Below are positions 24,499 to 33,161 of a DNA stretch of 64,000 nucleotides, piece by piece. Origin of the DNA: Streptomyces hyaluromycini. Lineage in GTDB: Bacteria; Actinomycetota; Actinomycetes; Streptomycetales; Streptomycetaceae. Within the stretch, counting starts at the first letter, position 1, and every line of letters starts with the position of its first letter. The position numbers and the translations under genes were made by a program. A model generated the notes under the pieces. That model searched no databases. It was given only the letters and a program-made list of their open reading frames with translations, and had not been told where the DNA came from. The stretch is from assembly GCF_002217755.1 (NCBI RefSeq), contig NZ_BCFL01000026.1:124001-188000 (forward strand). The letters run 5' to 3'.

Positions 24499-25946
24499 GC
24501 GCGGACTCCCCGCGCCACCAGGCCGCCGAGCACGGCGCGGTCGACCTTCCCGTTCGGGGTGCGGGGAAAGCCTCCGACCACGTGCACGCCGTCGACGGTC
24601 ATGTACGGCGGCAGGAAGACCGCGCAGTGCCTTCGCAGCTCCGCGAGCTCGGGCGCACGGCCGGGCTCGGGGACCACGAAGGCGTGTAATCGCGCGTCCA
24701 GGCCGGTGCCCACGACGAGCACCACCGCGTCGCGCACCGTCTCGTGCGCGACGAGCGCGCCGGCCACCTCGGCCGGTTCGATGCGGTAGCCGCGGACCTT
24801 CGCCATGTCGTCGGCCCGGCCCCGGTACTCCAGCAGACCGCCGGCGTCGTACCGGCCGAGATCACCGGTGCGGTACGGACCGGCCTGGCGCTCCCCGCCC
24901 CAGTAGCCGAGCATGACGGTCGGGCCGCCGACCAGGATCTCGCCGTCGTCCAGCCAGACCGTGTCTCCGGCGACGGGCGATCCGATCGGGAGGGGCGTGG
25001 TGCGCGCGAGGTCGGCGGCCGTCACCTCGTAGGAGGTGCACACGTTGGTCTCCGTCGGCCCGTACCAGTTGAGCATCCGGACGCCGGGCCACGCGCCGCG
25101 CAGCTCCTTCAGCCGTTTCAGCGGAAAGGGTTCGCCGGCGAAGACGCACGCGCGCAGCGCCCCCGGCCCGCGCTCCAGCAGCTCGCCGTACTCGGCCATG
25201 AGCACCAGTGCGGACGGCACCGAGTACCAGACCGTGATCCGGCGCTCCAGCAGGAAGTCGACCAGCGGTCCCGCGGCCTGGGCGAGGGTCTCGCCGACGA
25301 GATGGACCGACGCGCCGGCCCGGAAGGCTCCGTAGAGGTCGAAGACCGACAGGTCGAAGCCGAACGCGGCGTGGTTGGCCAGCCGGTCGGCCGCCGTGAG
25401 GTCCAGCTCCCGGCAGGCCCAGTCGACGAACGCGAGCGCGTTCCCGTGGCTCAGGCAGACGCCCTTCGGAGTCCCCGTCGAACCGGAGGTGTAGAGGATG
25501 TACGCCGGGTCGGACAGCTGGACCGGATGATGCGCGGTGGCCGGGCCGTACGCCGCTTCCCGCAGGAGATCCGCTTCCCGGAGGAGATCCGGGCAGGGTA
25601 CGCAGACGGCGCCCGGGACGTGATCGGCGTGGTCCGTGACGATCAGCGCCGGGCGGGCGTCGGCGGCGATCCGGGCGACCCGCTCCCGTGGATTGCCCCG
25701 CGCAACGGGAACGTGGATCGCGCCGCACCGTAGGACCGCCTGGGCTACGGCCACCGCTTCGGCCGTCTTGTCCGTCCACACCAGGACGCGGTCGCCCGGC
25801 CGGACCCCGCGTCCGCGCAGCGCGGCCAGATAGGCGTCCGCGCGTGCGTCGAGCGCGCCGTAGCCGAGGCCGGTGACGAGGTCGTGGACCGCGAGCGCGT
25901 CCGGGGTGCGGGCGGCAGCGTCCACCACCAGGCTGTAGAGGCTCAC
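24495..25946 (-). CDS. Adenylation enzyme, probably L-proline:carrier protein ligase
   Basis: A 483-residue stand-alone adenylation protein with the core motifs ILYTSGSTGTPKGV (A3), NWYGPTETNVCTSY (A5), YRTGDLGRY (A7), KVRGYRIEPAEV (A8) and PNGKVDR (A10). It activates an amino acid as AMP ester and loads it on the carrier protein. Proline is inferred from the neighbours (carrier protein, dehydrogenase, pyrrole-type halogenase), as with PltF, RedM and CloN4; I did not derive a binding-pocket code. GTG 25946 overlaps the dehydrogenase stop (GTGA). Confidence 0.87.
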   Translation of the reverse strand: MSLYSLVVDAAARTPDALAVHDLVTGLGYGALDARADAYLAALRGRGVRPGDRVLVWTDKTAEAVAVAQAVLRCGAIHVPVARGNPRERVARIAADARPALIVTDHADHVPGAVCVPCPDLLREADLLREAAYGPATAHHPVQLSDPAYILYTSGSTGTPKGVCLSHGNALAFVDWACRELDLTAADRLANHAAFGFDLSVFDLYGAFRAGASVHLVGETLAQAAGPLVDFLLERRITVWYSVPSALVLMAEYGELLERGPGALRACVFAGEPFPLKRLKELRGAWPGVRMLNWYGPTETNVCTSYEVTAADLARTTPLPIGSPVAGDTVWLDDGEILVGGPTVMLGYWGGERQAGPYRTGDLGRYDAGGLLEYRGRADDMAKVRGYRIEPAEVAGALVAHETVRDAVVLVVGTGLDARLHAFVVPEPGRAPELAELRRHCAVFLPPYMTVDGVHVVGGFPRTPNGKVDRAVLGGLVARGVRA

Positions 25947-27073
25947 AGTCCCATCCCCCGGGCGATCAGCTGACGCTGGATGTCGGACGTGCCGGAGAAG
26001 GTCGTGGCGGGCAGGGCGTCGCGCACCTGCTCCTCGATCCCGTACTCCGCCAGGAAGGCACGGCCCCCGAAGATCCGGCCGGCGTCCAGCGCGGTGGCGA
26101 CCGCGGCCTCGGACACGGCCAGTTTCGCCATGGCGACCCACAGGGAGGGGTCCTGGCCGTCGTCGATCTCGGCACAGGCCCGGTAGAGCAGCAGCCGTCC
26201 GCTCTCCAGCCGCAGTTTCATGTCCGCCATCCGGTTCGCGACCGGCTGGAGGTCGGCGAGCCGCTTCCCGAACTGCCGCCGTTCCCGCACATGGTGCACG
26301 CAGCGCCGGACGAGCCGCTCCTGCTGGCCCAGGTAGATCGCGAACAGGCAGGACCGTTCCCACTGCATCGACGTCTGGAACACCAGCTGCCCCTGACCGG
26401 GACGGCCCAGCATCCGGTCGTCCGGCACGAAGCACCGGGTGAACACCACCTCCCCGGCCTGGCAGGCCGCCAGTCCGGACTTCTCCAGCGGCGCACCGGC
26501 GTCCAGACCGGGGGAGTCGCGGTCCACGGCGAAGGCGGTGGAACCGAAATAGCCGCCCTCCGGATCCGTGGTCGCATAAGTGACGTAGATATCGGCCACG
26601 GGCCCGTTGCTGACGAAGCTCTTGACCCCGTCGAGGAGATATCCGCCGTCGACCTTGGTGGCCCGGGTCGCCAATCGGGAGACGTCCGATCCCGATTCCG
26701 GTTCCGTCATGGCGTTCCCCGCGACCAGTGCTCCCGCGCACAGGGCGGGCAGCAGCGCCTTCCGGGTCTCCGGGAGCGCGAACTCCAGCACCGGCCGGAC
26801 ACAGGCGAAGAGATGGGCCGCGGCGGCGAAGAGCAGTCCGGTGTCCGCGCCGCCCTCGCTCGCGGCCTCGTACAGGAGAGCCGTGTCCAGAGCACCGAGT
26901 CCCGCACCGCCGTGCTCCTCGGGGACGGCCGCGCCCAGCAGTCCGAGGCCGGCCAGTCTTTTCCAGCGGTCCCGGCGGAATTCGGCGGCGGAGGAATCCG
27001 CGGGAATTTCCTGCGCGGCCGCCTTCATCCGCGCATACCGCTCCTTCTGAAGAGCGCTCAGGCTGAAATCCAC
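25943..27073 (-). CDS. Acyl-CoA dehydrogenase-like flavoprotein, probable prolyl-carrier dehydrogenase
   Basis: A 376-residue FAD enzyme of the acyl-CoA dehydrogenase fold: AMTEPESGSDVSRLATRA and GYLLDGVKSFVSNG in the middle strand domain, RRQFGKRLADLQPVANRMAD in the C-terminal helices, and GTSDIQRQLIARGMGL at the end. Homologues PltE, RedW and CloN3 take prolyl-S-carrier to pyrrolyl-S-carrier by two 2-electron oxidations. Its direct overlap with the adenylation gene supports this. GTG 27073 is the start; the gap to the upstream KASIII-like gene is ten bases. Confidence 0.87.
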   Translation of the reverse strand: MDFSLSALQKERYARMKAAAQEIPADSSAAEFRRDRWKRLAGLGLLGAAVPEEHGGAGLGALDTALLYEAASEGGADTGLLFAAAAHLFACVRPVLEFALPETRKALLPALCAGALVAGNAMTEPESGSDVSRLATRATKVDGGYLLDGVKSFVSNGPVADIYVTYATTDPEGGYFGSTAFAVDRDSPGLDAGAPLEKSGLAACQAGEVVFTRCFVPDDRMLGRPGQGQLVFQTSMQWERSCLFAIYLGQQERLVRRCVHHVRERRQFGKRLADLQPVANRMADMKLRLESGRLLLYRACAEIDDGQDPSLWVAMAKLAVSEAAVATALDAGRIFGGRAFLAEYGIEEQVRDALPATTFSGTSDIQRQLIARGMGL

Positions 27074-27083
27074 GACACGCCTT

Positions 27084-28139
27084 TCAGGCAGCGGTGGCCG
27101 GATGAGCGGAGGACCAGTGCGGAGTCTCGATGATCTCGATCACGGCGCACGCGATGTTCAGTCCGGGCCCCACGCCGAGCATCAGGAAATGGTCGCCGCG
27201 GCGCAGCTCTCCGGAGAGCAGCAGCTGTTCGAGTGCCACCACCTGGTCACTGGCGCCGATATGGCCGACGGTGCGCCCCTGTTCCCACGTCGAGAGGGAC
27301 ATCGGCAGACCGAGCGGCACCATCGCGCGTCCCTCGACGCGTTCCCGGGACCCGTTGGCATAGGCGACGCGGGAGACGTCGTCCATCGTGATACCGGCCT
27401 CGTCGAGTGTCCGGCCGACAAGTTCGTCCTGTGCGGCCACGAGTTTCAGCGGGCCGGCCGGATCCCGGTCCGGACCGTCCAGCCAGCGGTGCTTGGAGTC
27501 CCCGAAGTCGAGTTTCCCCGGCCGGCCGGCTCCCGGCGGGAACAGGGGCTCGGGCCCGCGGTGCATGGCCTCGTACTCGGGGAGCGTGACCGCGTTGACG
27601 GACTTGAGCCGGGCGAAACCCTCTCGCCGGCTGAGGACGACGGCGGAGCCCGCGTCACCCATCACGAAATGCGGACTGAAACGCCAGCGTTCCAGCAGTT
27701 CCGAGGTGAAGTTGTCCCCGGAGGTGACCAACGCCGCTTCGTGCTCGGCCGAGGCCATGAGATGACCCGCCGCGAGTTCCAGGGCGGAGAACATTCCCAT
27801 GCAGCCCTGTCTGACCTCGGCCGCGGTGGCCCGGCCCGCGCCCGTGTGCCGCTGCACGTAATACTGCGGACACCAGCCGTGGGGACCCTGATACCACACG
27901 CTGACATAGAGTAATAAGCTCAAGGAGGCCGGATTCTGGTCGGCCCGTTCGAGCGCCTGCCGGCATGCCCGCACCGCCATCTCGGGCGCGGGAATGTCGC
28001 CCGCGACGGTGACACTCGTGATTCCGTATTCTTCCGCGGCGGCCGGGTCGATCAGCCCCCGCTCGACCGCCCATCCCATGGGTACCCGGTCGGGCAGAAA
28101 GGCGCCCAGGCCGCTGATGAGGACATCGGACGCCTTCAT
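27084..28139 (-). CDS. KASIII-like acyltransferase/condensing enzyme (first gene of operon)
   Basis: A 351-residue KASIII-fold protein. Cys is in VRQGCMGMFSALEL near residue 112. The His and Asn of the FabH triad are replaced: VAYANGSRE in place of the HQAN block and GHIGASDQV in place of GNTSAAS. It shares this GH-x-x-x-SDQ pattern with the operon's second copy, so they form one divergent subfamily. Likely to move the pyrrolyl group from the carrier protein to another acceptor, or to condense it. AAAGGAG precedes ATG 28139 at a long spacing. It would be translated first from the operon promoter in 28140-28431. Confidence 0.78.
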   Translation of the reverse strand: MKASDVLISGLGAFLPDRVPMGWAVERGLIDPAAAEEYGITSVTVAGDIPAPEMAVRACRQALERADQNPASLSLLLYVSVWYQGPHGWCPQYYVQRHTGAGRATAAEVRQGCMGMFSALELAAGHLMASAEHEAALVTSGDNFTSELLERWRFSPHFVMGDAGSAVVLSRREGFARLKSVNAVTLPEYEAMHRGPEPLFPPGAGRPGKLDFGDSKHRWLDGPDRDPAGPLKLVAAQDELVGRTLDEAGITMDDVSRVAYANGSRERVEGRAMVPLGLPMSLSTWEQGRTVGHIGASDQVVALEQLLLSGELRRGDHFLMLGVGPGLNIACAVIEIIETPHWSSAHPATAA

Positions 28140-28431
28140 GACCCGATCCAGCTCCTTTGACAACGTTTTCTCATCGGAACAATGGCGCCAAGAAGCACTG
28201 TGCCTGAGGAGAATGGGAAACGAGCACGTGGCAGAGGATTCCGCGGAAGGGGGATGCATATTCCAGGACGTTCCGCTTGGTCAGTGCCTCTGCTGTGCGC
28301 GCGCTGTGCTGTCTAAAGGAGAAATACCGTCTCTACTTTGCACCGACACGCTCAGGCGCTGACTTGCGCAACTCCAGAATCCATCGCGATCAGCGTGCCC
28401 TCCGTTTCGGCGTGCGTCAAGACGCCGCGGC
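28140..28431. other. Intergenic region upstream of the halopyrrole operon
   Basis: This 292-bp region should hold the operon promoter. It is less G+C rich than its surroundings around 28140-28200 and 28310-28340. AAAGGAGAAATA at 28316 on the plus strand resembles a ribosome site but no convincing gene follows. I could not identify a clear -35/-10 pair or a known operator. Confidence 0.3.
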
Positions 28432-29091
28432 TCACGCCCCGTACAGGCGGGCCTCCCAACGCGCGTGCGAGCGGCGGCCGGACAGGCGCCACAGGAGGCG
28501 GGCGGGCAGAGGCGCCTTGGCGAGAAACGTGCGCTGCTCCTCGGGAGTTGCTACTGCCATCAACGCGCTGAAGGCGCGCAGCAGATGCTTCTTCTCCAGC
28601 TTCGCCAGGCTGATCTCGCCGAGTTCCTCCCATTCGGCGACGCTCAGACATTCGGCGGCCAACGGCAGGATGGTGTGCTCCTCCTCGTCCATGTGCGCGT
28701 TCAACACCGAGCCCAGTTCGGTGAGTTGCGCCCCCACCTGCTCGCGGAGAGGCTGCCGGGGATCGGCGGCCAGCTCGTCCAGCACGTTCGTCACCTGCGT
28801 GACCAGCTTGTCCAGCCGGTGATGCTGCTCCTCCATGCGCGCGATCACCTCGGCCTGCCCCGCCGTCCGTGCCGCGAGCCGGGGCCAGAGGAATTCGTCC
28901 TCGCTGACGTGGTGGGCTTCCAGGCCCATGAGCATGAACCGCACCGCGTCGACGACCAGCGCGGCCCGCGCGGCGTCACCGGGCCGCAGCCCACGCACCA
29001 GGTCCGGCAGATCCGCGCACGATCGACGGAAACTGCGGTGCACCACCACCATGTCGTGGACATCGGGCTTCGAGCTGACTGCATCAGGCAT
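28432..29091 (-). CDS. Hemerythrin-like (HHE cation-binding) protein
   Basis: A 219-residue helical protein with hemerythrin-type ligands: HRSFRR near residue 18, EAHHVSEDEFLWP near 59, EEQHHRLDKL near 88 and NAHMDEEEHTILPL near 131. These helices would bind a di-iron centre for oxygen, nitric oxide or redox sensing. A C-terminal part without ligands follows (LPARLLWRLSGRRSH). Monocistronic by spacing. No link to the PKS operon is apparent. Confidence 0.85.
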   Translation of the reverse strand: MPDAVSSKPDVHDMVVVHRSFRRSCADLPDLVRGLRPGDAARAALVVDAVRFMLMGLEAHHVSEDEFLWPRLAARTAGQAEVIARMEEQHHRLDKLVTQVTNVLDELAADPRQPLREQVGAQLTELGSVLNAHMDEEEHTILPLAAECLSVAEWEELGEISLAKLEKKHLLRAFSALMAVATPEEQRTFLAKAPLPARLLWRLSGRRSHARWEARLYGA

Positions 29092-29230
29092 GGTCGGGTA
29101 TTCCTTGATCTGGGTGTGCGGGCATACGGTCGTACGACCTGTGTGATGGGGAACCGCCGGGCAGCAAAGCCGGGCGATGGCGACTGTGAATGCCTGGGCC
29201 GACCAACGGTCGGCGGTGTCCTGGCGCTCC

Positions 29231-30148
29231 CTAGCCCTTGCGCAGGAGTTCGTGGAAGCGGTGTGCCAGGTCCGTCAGCTCTTCCGCGCTCCGCGCGGTC
29301 TGCTGCAGGTCGACGAGAACCTCGTCGGCCCCTGCCGCATGGGCGGCGAGCAGGTAGTCGGAAACCTGCAGGACCGTTCCCCGGTGCGGAACGGCGTCGC
29401 CGGGCGCGGCCTCGGCCGTCACCACGGGGTTCACCCGGACGACGGTGCGCAGAGCGTCCGGGTCACGCCCGTTGGCCTCGGCGATCTGCCGGATCTGGCT
29501 GATGACGTAGGCCAGTTGCGGGACCGGCAGCGCGACTCCCGCCCAGCCGTCCGCGCGCCGGCCGATACGTTCCAGGGTGGCCGGAGTGAAACCGCCGAGC
29601 AGCACCGGCGGCCGGGGACGCTGCACGGGGAGCGTCTCGAGGTGCGCACCAGGGATCGTCCACAGCGCCCCCTCGTACGCGGCCGACGTGCCGGACCAGA
29701 CGTGTTCCAGCACGTCCAGGATCTCTTCCAGCCGTGCCCCGCGCCCCCGCCACGGCACACCGATGGCCTCGTACTCGTCGGACGACCATCCGAGCCCGAA
29801 GCCGATGTCGAGCCGCCCCTCGCTGAGGATGTCGACGGACGTCAGGGAACGGGCCAGCAGGAGCGGGGAGTAGAAGGGGGCGTTGAGCGTGCTGGTCCCG
29901 AGGCGCAGCCGTCGGGTGGCGTGGGCCAGGAAGGACAGGGTGGCGACGGGGTCCAGGAAGTTGCGGAACCCCTCCGGTACGGGACCACCGCCGGGATAGG
30001 GGTCACGGGGCTGCACCGGTACCAGGGCCCGGTCGCCCACCCAGAGGCTGTCGAAGCCGATCGCTTCGACCGAGGCGGCGAACCCGGAGATGGCGGAGGG
30101 GCCGGTGAACAATCCGTACTGGGGAGCGCCCAGACCGATCTTGAGCAT
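29231..30148 (-). CDS. Luciferase-like (LLM) F420- or flavin-dependent oxidoreductase
   Basis: A 305-residue TIM-barrel LLM protein: IGFDSLWVGDR, RRLRLGTSTLNAPFYSPLLL, SEGRLDIGFGLGWSSDEYEA and PRPPVLLGGFTPATLERIGR. The GFGLGWSSDEYEA and GGFTPATLERI pattern is common in F420-dependent members. ATG 30148 is preferred because AGGTGA precedes it; GTG 30157 is an alternative. It is divergent in role from the sulfur-region LLM enzymes. Substrate unknown. Confidence 0.82.
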   Translation of the reverse strand: MLKIGLGAPQYGLFTGPSAISGFAASVEAIGFDSLWVGDRALVPVQPRDPYPGGGPVPEGFRNFLDPVATLSFLAHATRRLRLGTSTLNAPFYSPLLLARSLTSVDILSEGRLDIGFGLGWSSDEYEAIGVPWRGRGARLEEILDVLEHVWSGTSAAYEGALWTIPGAHLETLPVQRPRPPVLLGGFTPATLERIGRRADGWAGVALPVPQLAYVISQIRQIAEANGRDPDALRTVVRVNPVVTAEAAPGDAVPHRGTVLQVSDYLLAAHAAGADEVLVDLQQTARSAEELTDLAHRFHELLRKG

Positions 30149-30264
30149 GTCTGTCACCTGTTCGAGGGGGTGCTGCGGTTCGTTCTCGCATCACCGTGCC
30201 GCACACGGATCGACATCCGGTCGACGGCGCGTGAAAGCGGGGCCGACCCGTCGAGCGAGGACGT

Positions 30265-33063
30265 TCAGCGCTTCGCCGCCTCCTGCCGCAGGCGATCGCT
30301 CACCTCGTACACATGCTGTGCCGCGGCGATGTTGACCTCGGCCCGGTCCGAACTCAGTGCGGTGAACAAGCGGCCCACCTGCCGCAGGAAGTACGACGGG
30401 CTCTTCGGATCGTCCTCCGCGCCGGCGACGGTCTCCGACTCGACGAAAAACGCGACGGCCTCCGCGGCCCGCGCCTGGTCCGCCAGTACGACCGACAGCA
30501 GCCGGGCGGACATGAAGAACGTCACCGGGTCGTCGAGGGTGCGCTCGCGCCGGACGACCTCGCGCAGATCGGTTTCCGCCGCTGTCAGATCGCCGCGGAT
30601 GAAGGCGAGCCAGGCCCGTATGTGGCGGATCTGCCCCTTCAGCTGCGGGTCGTCGCCCAGCTCGGCCGCCGCGACCGCCTGGTCCGTGATGCGTTCCAGT
30701 TCCCGCTGGTGCGCGGGCCCGGCGAAGAGTCCGCTCAACGCGATCACCGACAGCGCGGCGGAGACGAGCGGTGAAGCGTCCGGGACGTCGCGCAGCACCC
30801 GGGAGAACACCGAGACCAGCAGCGTGTGCTCGGCCAGCAGCCAGGTACGCGCCTCCTCGGCGTCGGCGAACCGCAGTCCGGTCAGTGGCACGGAGAAGAG
30901 GTGGATGCTGAGCGAGCCGGCCTGCTCGGTCGCGCTCATGGCCTGGAGCAGGGTGGCATGGAGGAACATCGTCAGCCGGACCAGCGCCGCCTCGCGATCC
31001 GCGACGGGATCCTCGCGGTCGGCACGACGGGCGGCGAACGCCCGTACCAGATCGTGGAAGCGGTAGCGGTCGGCCGAATGCGGTTCGAGGAGACCGGCCT
31101 CCACCAGGTGTTCGAGGTGCTCCTCGGTCTCCTGCTCGGGCCGGTCGAGCAGTACGGCCGCGACCGCGACCGGGAAGTCGGCGGCGTCGAGCAGCGCGCA
31201 CAGGCGCATCGCCCGGGCCTGGGCGGGGGCGAGGGCCCGGTATCCGACCTGGAAGGTGGCCTCCACCGACATGCCTCCGGCCCGCAACTCGTCGAGCTGG
31301 TGCTCCTCGGCGCGCAGGCGCAGCAACTGCGCTCCGAGCCCGCGTCCGGGACGGGCCGCCGCACGGGCCCCGATGATGCGCAGCGCCAACGGCAGCTGCC
31401 CGCACGCGTGCACCAGTTCCAGCGCGAGTTCCGGGTCGGCGGCGATCTCGGCGTCGCCGGTGAACCGGCCCAGCATGGTCACCGCCTCCTGCTGACCGGG
31501 CACCGGTACCTCGAAACGCGTCGCACCCGGCGGTACGAGCGAGCGGTGCCGGGTCGTGATCAGCGCGGCGTTGCCGGATGTGCCCGGGAGCAGTGGTGTC
31601 ACCTGGGCGGTGTCGGACGCGTTGTCGAGGAGCACCAGAACCCGGCGGTCGGCGGTCAGGGTGCGATAGGCCCCGGCGCGGGCGGTCGGCGTCGCGGGGA
31701 TCGCGGCGGCAGGCATGCCGAGCGCGAGGAGGAAGTCGACCAGTACGTCCGCGGGATCGGCGGGCCGGTCGCCGTCACCCCGCAGGTCCACATAAAGCTG
31801 CCCGTCCGGATAGTCACCGCGGATGCCGTGGGCGACGCGCAGCGCGAGCGCTGTCTTCCCCACGCCGCCGATGCCGCTGAGTACCGCGAGCGCGACCGAT
31901 TCCCCGCTGGGCCGCAGCGCGAGCCGGAGCCGCTCCTGCAACCGCTCCCGCCCGACGAAGTCGCCCGGCGCCGGAGGCAGCTGCTGCGGACGGACGCCGG
32001 CCGGGACCGACTCGACGTGCGCCGGCGCGGACCGGTCGGCCGCGTCGGCAGCGCCTGACTCGGTGCGCTGTCCCCGGCCCCCCGACCGTGTCGCGGCCAC
32101 GCCGGAAGCACCGGCGGACGGCATGGCACCGGTCGCGGCCGTGGCACGGGTCGCGGCTGTGGCACGGGTCGGGGCCGTGGCACGGGGCAAGGCTGTGCCG
32201 CCGGTCGAGGTCTCGGCACGGGGCAAGGCTGTGGCACCGGTCGAGGCCCTGCCACCGGTGGGCGGCGCGGCATCGGCGCGGCTTCCCCCGGCATGCGACT
32301 CGACGGGGGCGGGCTCGGCGCCGCTGAGGATGCGGCCCTGCAACTCGCGCAGCTCGGGCCCCGGATCCATGCCCAGTTCGGCCACCATGGTGTCGCGGGC
32401 CGCGGCGTAGACCGCCAGGGCCTCCGCCGTCCGCCCGGCCTGGTACAGCGCACGCATGCGCAGCGTGTACAGGTCCTCGCGCAGCGGATGGTCGGCGATC
32501 AGTGAGACCAGTTCGGTCGCCACGCGGGCGTGCTCACCCAGCTCGTCGGCGCACTCCAACTGTCCCACCCGGGCGTTCAGCCGCAGATCGACGAAGCGCA
32601 GGCGGTGCCGCCGGGCGTAGGGGCCGGGCACGCCGGACAGCGGTTCCCCCGACCACAGCGCCAGCGCGGCGTCGAACGCACGCAGGGCGGGGCCGGTCCG
32701 CCGCGCGGCCCGCAGTTCCTCGCCCTCACGGACGAGTCGCTCGAAACGCAGGGCGTCGACGGCCTGCTCCGGGATGCCGAGCTGGTATCCGCCCTGCGTG
32801 GTTTCCAGCCGGGAGCGTTCCTCGCCCAACGAGAGGCGGATGCGGTAGACGTACGTCTGCACGGAGCGCACCGCGTTGCCGGGGGGCTCCTCCCACAGCG
32901 CGTCGACGAGGTGGTGGAGGCCGCACTGGCGTCCCTCTCCGAGCAGGAGCCGGACCAGGACCGCGCGCTGGAGCGGACTGCCCAGATCCAGCTCACGCCC
33001 GCCATGGCAGGCACTCAGTGGCCCCAGCAGCCCGAACTCGTACCCTTCACCCGCCGTCACCAC
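30265..33063 (-). CDS. AfsR/SARP family transcriptional regulator with NB-ARC domain
   Basis: A 932-residue regulator. Residues about 5-95 form the winged-helix domain (LGPLSACHGGRELDLGSPLQ; VQTYVYRIRLSL). About 100-245 is the BTAD domain (ARVATELVSLIADHPLREDL). A low-complexity Ala/Thr/Arg linker (271-313) comes from 18-bp DNA repeats. NB-ARC follows from about 350 with Walker A GIGGVGKTALALRV and VLVLLDNASD, then GLPLAL-like QLPLALRIIG. The C-terminus is helical. AfsR-type proteins activate antibiotic clusters. It lies 2 kb from the halopyrrole operon, a plausible but unproven regulator. Its promoter suggests leaderless translation from GTG 33063 or 33060. Confidence 0.9.
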   Translation of the reverse strand: MVTAGEGYEFGLLGPLSACHGGRELDLGSPLQRAVLVRLLLGEGRQCGLHHLVDALWEEPPGNAVRSVQTYVYRIRLSLGEERSRLETTQGGYQLGIPEQAVDALRFERLVREGEELRAARRTGPALRAFDAALALWSGEPLSGVPGPYARRHRLRFVDLRLNARVGQLECADELGEHARVATELVSLIADHPLREDLYTLRMRALYQAGRTAEALAVYAAARDTMVAELGMDPGPELRELQGRILSGAEPAPVESHAGGSRADAAPPTGGRASTGATALPRAETSTGGTALPRATAPTRATAATRATAATGAMPSAGASGVAATRSGGRGQRTESGAADAADRSAPAHVESVPAGVRPQQLPPAPGDFVGRERLQERLRLALRPSGESVALAVLSGIGGVGKTALALRVAHGIRGDYPDGQLYVDLRGDGDRPADPADVLVDFLLALGMPAAAIPATPTARAGAYRTLTADRRVLVLLDNASDTAQVTPLLPGTSGNAALITTRHRSLVPPGATRFEVPVPGQQEAVTMLGRFTGDAEIAADPELALELVHACGQLPLALRIIGARAAARPGRGLGAQLLRLRAEEHQLDELRAGGMSVEATFQVGYRALAPAQARAMRLCALLDAADFPVAVAAVLLDRPEQETEEHLEHLVEAGLLEPHSADRYRFHDLVRAFAARRADREDPVADREAALVRLTMFLHATLLQAMSATEQAGSLSIHLFSVPLTGLRFADAEEARTWLLAEHTLLVSVFSRVLRDVPDASPLVSAALSVIALSGLFAGPAHQRELERITDQAVAAAELGDDPQLKGQIRHIRAWLAFIRGDLTAAETDLREVVRRERTLDDPVTFFMSARLLSVVLADQARAAEAVAFFVESETVAGAEDDPKSPSYFLRQVGRLFTALSSDRAEVNIAAAQHVYEVSDRLRQEAAKR
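32125..32250. repeat. Seven 18-bp tandem repeats inside the AfsR-like gene
   Basis: Units such as GGCACGGGTCGCGGCTGT repeat seven times with small changes, giving a hexapeptide period rich in Ala, Thr and Arg in the linker between BTAD and NB-ARC domains. Copy number may vary between strains without changing the frame. Confidence 0.75.
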
Positions 33064-33098
33064 CCGGCAGAGTCTAGCGGGCCGAACCGGCTCGTCAG
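33064..33098 (-). promoter_or_regulatory. Candidate leaderless promoter of the AfsR-like gene
   Basis: On the minus strand CTGACG (33093-33098) and TAGACT (33071-33076) are 16 bases apart and the double GTG start lies seven to ten bases beyond the -10 box. No Shine-Dalgarno sequence exists, so transcription likely begins at or next to the start codon. Confidence 0.5.
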
Positions 33099-33161
33099 AC
33101 GGCTGCCGGGCCGTGCGCCGGAGCCCGGTCCGCCGGCCGGCGGCCGTCCGACGGCGGGCCG

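Noticed and set aside
28338..28571. Small plus-strand ORF after AAAGGAGAAATA upstream of the halopyrrole operon
   Set aside because: No valid start at the right distance, no known motif, and it runs into the hemerythrin gene antisense.
32125..32250. 18-bp tandem repeats as a CRISPR-like array
   Set aside because: Units are contiguous with no spacers and lie in frame in a protein linker.
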